Assembly: GCA_036346225.1 (NCBI GenBank)
Contig: JARFIW010000110.1
Coordinates: 19,222-83,221, forward strand
DNA from: Platerodrilus igneus
Taxonomy: Eukaryota > Arthropoda > Insecta > Coleoptera > Lycidae
Length of the DNA: 64,000 nucleotides
Direction: 5' to 3'
Shown: positions 56,827 through 64,000 of the stretch, piece by piece
Position numbering within the stretch: the first letter of the stretch is position 1
How the letters are laid out: every line of letters begins with the position of its first letter
Notes under the pieces: model-generated
What the model was told of the DNA's origin: nothing
The model's input: only the letters and a program-made list of their open reading frames with translations
Database searches by the model: none
Position numbers and translations under genes: made by a program

Positions 56827-58646
56827 TGCTGTAAATACCCCTTTTTGGGGGTCGACCTATTATTTCTGTAATATCACGTGTCCTTACGTTGAGCGACCTA
56901 TTTATTTTAATTGCTATAATACTAAATTAAATTATTGAACCACCATTTTAATCTTTCCTACAGCTTGTGATTATTTCCTCCTCCAGCTGTTTCTTAATGT
57001 TGCTATCAACTGGAATTTATCATAAACAACTTTATCGACCAATGACAAAATTCAACAAGTTACCGCCTTTGCGGGTTATCTCTGCCCTACTTAATTTGTG
57101 GCTCCTCCTCTGTCTTATGACCTCGGCTAGCATATAATTGTAATTATAAAAATTCAGTAAGTTTGGATCCCATTTAATGAAACTAATGCTTTATGTACAG
57201 CTTTGACGTTATTTACAATACATTTTCAAATTAATTCACCTTTATAAATTTCAATTATCAACAACCATTTAATTTGTACTAAAAACCCAAAGTCACCAAA
57301 GAAAACTCATTATCTTTACCAACAAATGTAGAATATTCTAAATCCGTTTTCTTATTATTATTTCAATACGTATTCAACCCTTTGTTGACTTGTTTACAAG
57401 CATATAATATTTAGCCAATTTGATATTAAAATAAAATAAAATTCTTGTAGAAAAACAGATGCCTTATAACTAACAATCTGACCTGGTTTTATCTTTTTAC
57501 GACGACGCTTCCATTAAAATTAATCTTCCCAATTTTCGATTCCATTTAACTTATCACCATTATGGACCAACACCATTAAATTATAATTTTATACTTTAAT
57601 CATTCTTGCCATAGACTTCAAATTTGTAATTCGTTCACCCCTATACTTCAAGATTATGTTCTTCCTTTCGCCTCGACATTTAAATTGTTTTATTGTAATC
57701 TTTCTTAACATCAAGCATTCTGGCCTATTTTCCCTCAGACCTCGAAGCCCTATTATTTTTATGTCTTAGTTTACGATTAATTCATACAAATAATCCTACT
57801 TACGTTTTAAACGGTAATTTTCATATACACACTCATTTATTTCACTTTGTACCACTTGTTACGTATTATTCAGTATTACTGGCAATGCACTTGGGCCTTC
57901 ATTGAGTTCAAAACTGACTTTCTTATCGCGGTGCTTGCTAATATAATTTCGAATCCCCACTGCATCCGTGGTGTGGTCTAGAACCTGTCGTTTGCTTCGG
58001 ACCAATCAAATAATTCCATTTCGAATATTTTCTGATGTAATGCTCTGCGTTCGTTCATAATGCCCACCTGCCTGCAGGTGTCTTCACTTTTCAACATGCT
58101 GTATTTTGATAGAATAGTCGCCTTTCCATAAACAACTGATGCAATTTTACTTTAAACTTTCATTGTTTACATGCGATTTACGCAATTTTTAATCATTTCT
58201 CTTATCAAAATGGTTAGATCTTTATACGCATTATATTAGCTACATGAAACTCTATTTTCACATCCGTATTACTTAATCGTCTGAGACTCTTTTCTTAATG
58301 CGTGTCTAATTATACTTTATCATTTATACGCGTGCTTCCACTGAAAAATATTCTTATTCGCTTTACTTATGTCAACTGAACACTATCTACAGGGTATTTA
58401 ATCTTTACCATCCGTTTAATACTCGTATTTCTCATTCCTACGCCAACTATGCGTCTTCCTATGTCTTTCCTGCGTCGCCCAAAACTATTTCTACTTTGTA
58501 CACAGGGTGTTTCCTACTTACTATCTACTTCTATTTCTTACTTATTTCCTAAAATAACTACAATTTTCTGCTGCCTATTCTAATTACTCATTCTCTAGTG
58601 ACCTTCACTATGTCGTGCACCCTTAAACAACCCCTTATCACAGCAT
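56827..58646 (-). repeat. Left LTR (3' LTR in element orientation)
   Basis: Read on the minus strand it starts TGCTGTGATAAGG and ends TTACAGCA, so it has TG..CA termini. It matches the right LTR nearly base for base with scattered small indels. Confidence 0.9.
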
Positions 58647-58662
58647 AATTCCCCCAAATTAA
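58647..58662 (-). promoter_or_regulatory. Polypurine tract
   Basis: On the minus strand ATTTGGGGGAATTA lies directly before the left LTR, the expected place and composition for the plus-strand primer of reverse transcription. Confidence 0.65.
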
Positions 58663-59073
58663 AATATAAAATTTTATATCAATGTCCATTTTTGTTGCCC
58701 AACGTGAACTTAAACTCACATTGGTATGAAATTATTATATTTTTATTTCCATATTGAAATTCAACCTTTTCATTATTAAACTCATATTTACATTTTATTC
58801 ATCCCATACCTATGTCCTATTATACTATACTATTCCTACCTATGCCTATTCTTATGTTCAAATCCTATTCTATTTCTCTATGTATACCTATTCATAATTT
58901 ATTTTACATTTCCTTTTATCTATTCATCTGTCCTTGTATGGGCCAATTCAATTTATCTATTTTCAACTTCCCCCTTTTTCACTCTTAAATCTGGGTCCTT
59001 TTAATCTATATTTTCAATCCTATATTTATTATCTATCCTATATCCTAAAAATCTAACCCTACTTTGAAAAAAT

Positions 59074-60381
59074 TCACACTTCCTTAAATTCAACCTTAAA
59101 CTTGCTATGTCTAATTCTAATATTATTCTCTAAATGTACGTAGTGTTCCTCTACACTATTACTAAATATTAATATTTCATCCTTATAGTGAATACTAAAT
59201 TCCTCATACAGTCCCAAAATATTCTTGATCACATTCTCTAATGCATCCGTGCTCGAGGACAAACCAACCGGGACCACCCTAAATTGGTATAATTTTCCTT
59301 CTACCGAAAAACCCGTATATTTCCTTGATTCACGCGCTAATGGAATCAAACACAATGAATTCTTTAAGTCTAATTTGCTATATATTTTCTTATTACCTAT
59401 TCTTGCTAATATGCTCTCCATCGTTGGTGGACAATTGTATTGCGGCTTCGTTCGCTTATTTATCTTTCTTGCATCCAAACATAACCTAATGCTATTATCA
59501 TTTTTCTTCACGACGACTAATGGATTCACAAAATGTGTACTGGAGTTTTCTATAATGCCTTCACGTAACATTTCCTCAATTTCTTCCTTCACTCTATTCC
59601 TATATGCTACTGGGATAGGATATATCTTATTGTTAAACGGTTCCTCATTTATTACTTCTAACTTGTGCACATAACCCTTGGCAATTCTCGACTTTGACCC
59701 AATTAATTCTGAATGCTTATTCAATAATACATTCACCCTATTTTTTAAATCATCTGGACACTTAATCTCTTCACTTTCATTACCCCCATTATTTATCTCT
59801 TCACTAAACTGATTAATATTTACGCAGTCATCTTCTATTACTATATTCCCCTCTTCATACCATTTAATATATTTCCCATTACACTCAATCTCTTTGCATT
59901 CCGCATTTATCTTCAACCCCAACTTATCTATCATATTCATCCCAAATATAACATCTATCTTCAGTCCAGGTACCACCATGAACTCATTTTCCCATATTTT
60001 ATTTCCCATTTCACATCTCAGAATTACCATTTCATTTATTACACTAAATCTCTTATTATTTGGTGCCACTAAATTACACCTTGCTATCTTTATCGCTTTA
60101 TCCCCCAATTTCTCTCGTTTAACAAATTCTTCCGCTACAAGTGATGCCTCTGCTCCAGTATCAATTAATACTTTAACTATTTTATTTTCCACCTTTAAAT
60201 TAATTATTGGTAATAAGTTTCTCTCAAGTCTTCCTAAATCATTATCCATTTCATATTTAATAAACTCGCGCTGGTGCTCATATCCGTTAATCCGTAGAAT
60301 TTTCCTTGGTTCGTCCGTACTCAAAAATCCTGATCTCGCGTCGAAGGTCCTGCCTGACTCATTCTTCCTGTATCTGTGCAA
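59074..60381 (-). pseudogene. Truncated pol: protease and partial reverse transcriptase
   Basis: A 435-codon minus-strand frame. Retropepsin motif VLIDTGAEASLVAEEF near residue 70; RT blocks YPIPVAYRNRVKEEI near 257, NSIRLCLDARKINKRT near 297, KLDLKNSLCLIPLA near 340 and FRVVPVGLSSS near 370. The active site reads YKDEILIFS where YxDDxLIFS is expected, and the conserved aromatic-glycine block near 375 is altered. The frame stops in the palm with no thumb, RNase H or integrase. It would cleave the gag precursor if expressed, but the RT looks inactive. Confidence 0.85.
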
Positions 60382-60399
60382 TTCGTGTTCCTTAATTCC

Positions 60400-60660
60400 A
60401 CACTATTAATATTTCTTGCTGGTGTCCGTCGATCATCCTTTTCCTGTCTATTCATTACTCTATTGTTTCCCTCATGATTCGTTCTCTCTATTCGTTGCCT
60501 TGGTGTCTGACCATTATCCCTGTTCTGCCTAAAATCATTATTAAAGTTTCCATAGTTCCCCCCATTAAAATTTCTTCCGCGATCATAATTATACCTGTTC
60601 CTTCGATAATTATTCCTAGTCTCATCATTCCTTATGAAATTCGTGCGTCGATCCCTAAAA
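60400..60660 (-). pseudogene. Arg/Asn/Gly-rich gag C-terminal region
   Basis: Between the gag frame and pol, the minus strand in a shifted frame encodes an Arg-, Asn- and Gly-rich stretch (NNYRRNRYNYDRGRNFNGGN) resembling an RGG-type nucleic-acid-binding tail, and no CCHC zinc knuckle is visible. It is separated from gag by a frameshift near 60650. Confidence 0.55.
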
Positions 60661-61714
60661 TTATTTTCCTTTCATCATCATTTTCCAAATCATCATATCT
60701 CTGCAAATAATCAATAAACGTGTCTCTATCCACTATGTTTTGCGTCGTTATGTATCGCTTTACTTCCGCATTAAAATGACTTGCTAAATACTTTATAATA
60801 ATTTTATCTTCTAAAGGAGGATCCAATTGCTTCGCTACAGTAAATTTCTCAATCGCATATGATTCTCGCGTTATCCCTTTCGCCAAATCGTATCTTCCCA
60901 TAATTAAATCATTTCGAATTCGATTTTGCTGGTTGTCATTCCAGAATTGACGTAGAAATTTGCTTTCAAACTGTTCAAACGTTTCTATTTCATCCTCAAC
61001 TAGATTGTACCATCGTTTAGCATTCCCTTTTAATATTGCCCTGATTAAATTTAATTTGAATAATTCATCTGTGTATCCCTGTATCAACATTTTAAAACTT
61101 TTCAGAAATATCTTAGGGTTTACTTTTCCGTCCCCGTAAAATTTCGTAAATTGTTCCATTGAAAGATTCGTGTGCATTAGCTTAATTGGTTCCCTATTAA
61201 AGTTTATTGGATTGCTTTTTAAATTATTTATTTCTTGATTTATTGTTCTGAATTCCGTTTCGCAATTTTCTTCAATTTTATTTAACTTAATATTTAAATT
61301 CGTAATTTTATTGTTGGAGTCACTTTCGAACTCTTCTCGTTTCGTTTTGATTAAAGAAATATGATCCCATAAACCGTCTATCTCCTCAGAAACTCTACCA
61401 ACTCTCTCATTCAATTGTGCTTTCATCTCCGCGATATTATGGTTTGCTTCTTTCAGTCCATCACTAAGATTCTTAATTTTACCCTCCAGTTTCTCATTGT
61501 TTTCATCCATTTTTATTTTAACTGCATTTATGGCTTGCTCACTCCTATCCATCTTTTCATTCAATACCATTAAGATATCCAACATCTTATTTTCTTGTGA
61601 AGTTCGCCTCTCTTCACTGGAACTGGTTTCCTGAACTATAACGCTCTCCTGGGATCCTATCTCTACTCCTTGTTGTCTCAAAACCTCCCGTGTTTCCCGT
61701 ATTTTCTTGTCCAT
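60632..61714 (-). CDS. Gag protein of the gypsy-like element
   Basis: A 360-codon frame from ATG at 61714. The N-terminal 190 residues are charged with heptad-like spacing, so a coiled coil is likely (MDRSEQAINAVKIKMDENNE). The C-terminal half has the retrotransposon gag capsid pattern: FTKFYGDGKVNPKIFLKSF, LNLIRAILKGNAKRWYNLVE and FEQFESKFLRQFWND, where W, Y and FL-type spacing fit a Ty3/gypsy capsid. It would assemble particles around element RNA. The frame is intact although pol is not, so it could in principle be packaged or act in trans. Confidence 0.85.
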   Translation of the reverse strand: MDKKIRETREVLRQQGVEIGSQESVIVQETSSSEERRTSQENKMLDILMVLNEKMDRSEQAINAVKIKMDENNEKLEGKIKNLSDGLKEANHNIAEMKAQLNERVGRVSEEIDGLWDHISLIKTKREEFESDSNNKITNLNIKLNKIEENCETEFRTINQEINNLKSNPINFNREPIKLMHTNLSMEQFTKFYGDGKVNPKIFLKSFKMLIQGYTDELFKLNLIRAILKGNAKRWYNLVEDEIETFEQFESKFLRQFWNDNQQNRIRNDLIMGRYDLAKGITRESYAIEKFTVAKQLDPPLEDKIIIKYLASHFNAEVKRYITTQNIVDRDTFIDYLQRYDDLENDDERKIILGIDARIS

Positions 61715-61882
61715 TATTATTAAATTTATATGCTAAACTTTTAAATACTAAAATTTATCTAACTTTAAATTACTGTACAAATTTCACTATTGTTAATTGA
61801 AGCTTTTCAAATCCCCGGTTTAGTTTAATTAATTTATATAAAATCTTACAATCGTACTTTAAAATTTATTTTAATTTAATTC

Positions 61883-61960
61883 GCCCCTCTTAATTTCAGT
61901 TTATTGTGGTTTAATTTACGAGCCCCTCTTAATTTCAGTTTATTGTGGTTTAATTTACGA
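61883..61960. repeat. 39-bp tandem duplication in the element leader
   Basis: The unit starting GCCCCTCTTAATTTCAG occurs exactly twice (61883-61921 and 61922-61960). It lies between gag and the right LTR, in the untranslated leader. A primer-binding site may overlap the CCCAACGAAGGGG-type sequence just beyond (61961-61980), but this is uncertain. Confidence 0.8.
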
Positions 61961-61987
61961 GCCCCTTCGTTGGGTCGACATATTAAT

Positions 61988-63801
61988 TGCTGTAATACCC
62001 CTTTTTGGGGGTCGACCTATTATTTCTGTAATATCACGTGTCCTTACGTTGAGCGACCTATTTATTTTAATTGCTATAATACTAAATTAAATTATTGAAC
62101 CACCATTTTAATCTTTCCTACAGCTTGTGATTATTTCCTCCTCCAGCTGTTTCTTAATGTTGCTATCAACTGGAATTTATCATAAACAACTTTATCGACC
62201 AATGACAAAATTCAACAAGTTACCGCCTTTGCGGGTTATCTCTGCCCTACTTAATTTGTGGCTCCTCCTCTGTCTTATGACCTCGGCTAGCATATATTTG
62301 TAATTATAAAAATTCAGTAAGTTTGGATCCCATTTAATGAAACTAATGCTTTATGTACAGCTTTGACGTTATTTACAATACATTTTCAAATTAATTCACC
62401 TTTATAAATTTCAATTATCAACAACCATTTAATTTGTACTAAAAACCCAAAGTCACCAAAGAAAACTCATTATCTTTACCAACAAATGTAGAATATTCTA
62501 AATCCGTTTTCTTATTATTATTTCAATACGTATTCAACCCTTTGTTGACTTGTTTACAAGCATATAATATTTAGCCAATTTGATATTAAAAATAAAATAA
62601 AATTCTTGTAGAAAAACAGATGCCTTATAACTAACAATCTGACCTGGTTTTATCTTTTTACGACGACGCTTCCATTAAAATTAATCTTCCCCAATTTTCG
62701 ATTCCATTTAACTTATCACCATTATGGACCAACACCATTAAATTATAATTTTATACTTTAATCATTCTTGCCATAGACTTCAAATTTGTAATTCGTTCAC
62801 CCTATACTTCAAGATTATGTTCTTCCTTTCGCCTCGACATTTAAATTGTTTTATTGTAATCTTTCTTAACATCAAGCATTCTGGCCTATTTTCCTCAGAC
62901 CTCGAAGCCCTATTATTTTTATGTCTTAGTTTACGATTAATTCATACAAATAATCCTACTTACGTTTTAAACGGTAATTTTCATATACACACTCATTTAT
63001 TTCACTTTGTACCACTTGTTACGTATTATTCAGTATTACTGGCAATGCACTTGGGCCTTCATTGAGTTCAAAACTGACTTTCTTATCGCGGTGCTTGCTA
63101 ATATAATTTCGAATCCCCACTGCATCCGTGGTGTGGTCTAGAACCTGTCGTTTGCTTCGGACCAATCAAATAATTCCATTTCGAATATTTTCTGATGTAA
63201 TGCTCTGCGTTCGTTCATAATGCCCACCTGCCTGCAGGTGTCTTCACTATCAACATGCTGTATTTTGATAGAATAGTCGCCTTTCCATAAACAACTGATG
63301 CAATTTTACTTTAAACTTTCATTGTTTACATGCGATTTACGCAATTTTAATCATTTCTCTTATCAAAATGGTTAGATCTTTATACGCATTATATTAGCTA
63401 CATGAAACTCTATTTTCACATCCGTATTACTTAATCGTCTGAGACTCTTTTCTTAATGCGTGTCTAATTATACTTTATCATTTATACGCGTGCTTCCACT
63501 GAAAAATATTCTTATTCGCTTTACTTATGTCAACTGAACACTATCTACAGGGTATTTAATCTTTACCATCCGTTTAATACTGTATTTCTCATTCCTACGC
63601 CAACTATGCGTCTTCCTATGTCTTTCCTGCGTCGCCCAAAACTATTTCTACTTTGTACACAGGGTGTTTCCTACTTACTATCTACTTCTATTTCTTACTT
63701 ATTTCCTAAAATAACTACAATTTTCTGCTGCCTATTCTAATTACTCATTCTCTAGTGACCTTCACTATGTCGTGCACCCTTAAACAACCCCTTATCACAG
63801 C

Positions 63802-63802
<1 letters not shown>
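61988..63802 (-). repeat. Right LTR (5' LTR in element orientation)
   Basis: Partner of 56827-58646 with the same TGCTGT..ACAGCA ends. Differences are mostly single-base indels (for example near 62590, 62690, 62800 and 63250). ORFs across it are chance. Confidence 0.9.
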
Positions 63803-63844
<42 letters not shown>

Positions 63845-64000
63845 CTTGTTTATTGATAATATCGTTGGCTTAATTTGGCCATGCTCGTGTAAAGACGTAG
63901 CAGTCAGTCACTTGTAATGATAGTTATTGTACATAGTGGAACTTGAATTATTTAATCTCAGTACTAGTGTTTAGGGGAATTACTGTTGTCTCACTGGATT
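63803..64000. repeat. (AT)n microsatellite and end of window
   Basis: (AT)n runs at about 63805-63841, the right half of the microsatellite into which the LTR element inserted; then unrecognised sequence to the end. Confidence 0.7.

Larger units (their letters stand above)
56827..63802 (-). mobile_element. Gypsy-like LTR retrotransposon, internally deleted
   Basis: Two LTRs of about 1.82 kb flank a 3.3-kb interior carrying gag and a short pol on the minus strand. RNase H and integrase are absent, so it cannot insert by itself. Both outer flanks are (AT)n tracts, consistent with insertion into a microsatellite, which blurs the exact target duplication. A purine tract borders the left LTR. Confidence 0.9.

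Noticed and set aside
62817..63065. ORF of 82 codons in the right LTR
   Set aside because: It lies within an LTR and has no family likeness; the equivalent frame in the left LTR is disrupted.

Overview
The window is eukaryotic, AT-rich and almost wholly built of transposable elements. Families, short GT-AG introns, microsatellites and a tRNA-headed SINE suggest an arthropod, most likely an insect; the species cannot be told from sequence alone. No convincing single-copy host gene was found.

The centrepiece is a Polinton/Maverick (adintovirus-like) DNA element at 6368-31734. It has terminal inverted repeats starting AGT[A/G]GAGGGGTAGGGCCGG and a perfect 6-bp target duplication (AGTCTA at 6362-6367 and 31735-31740). 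Without later insertions it is about 15 kb. Its genes, left to right, are: a small OB-like ORF (+), an unknown gene that reads as three spliced exons (-), protein-primed DNA polymerase B (+), a virion block on the minus strand (major capsid, small ORF, penton-type minor capsid, adenain-like protease, PLA2-like protein), then a packaging ATPase, two conserved unknown proteins and an integrase with chromodomain (+), and a small conserved protein near the right end (-). Nearly all carry stops or frameshifts, so this is a decayed endogenous copy.

This Polinton sits inside a second Polinton of the same family, in opposite orientation. The outer left terminus begins at 5305. The insertion splits the outer copy of the small terminal gene (halves at 6242-6367 and 31735-32110), whose unbroken paralogue lies at 30413-30913. 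Rearranged Polinton debris continues to about 36250.

Two later insertions lie inside the inner Polinton: a decayed RTE-like non-LTR element at 8303-12035 (10-bp target duplication), and a young intact Bel-Pao retrotransposon at 15903-22346 (nearly identical LTRs, 5-bp duplication TCAAC, uninterrupted 1761-codon polyprotein) that cuts the polymerase gene in two.

Flanking layout. Left: a Merlin-like transposase remnant (2101-2586), a gypsy integrase remnant (3540-4915) and a tRNA-derived SINE (4993-5294). Right: microsatellites, a non-LTR RNase H remnant (38524-39693), a decayed gypsy pol (41069-44160), a direct repeat of about 2 kb in two copies (45111-49050), a second RTE-like copy (49330-52757), a fold-back palindrome (53201-53914), a MULE-like transposase remnant (54236-55670), and a gypsy-like element with 1.8-kb LTRs that lacks RNase H and integrase (56827-63802). 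All calls rest on reading motifs and repeats by eye, without database searches.
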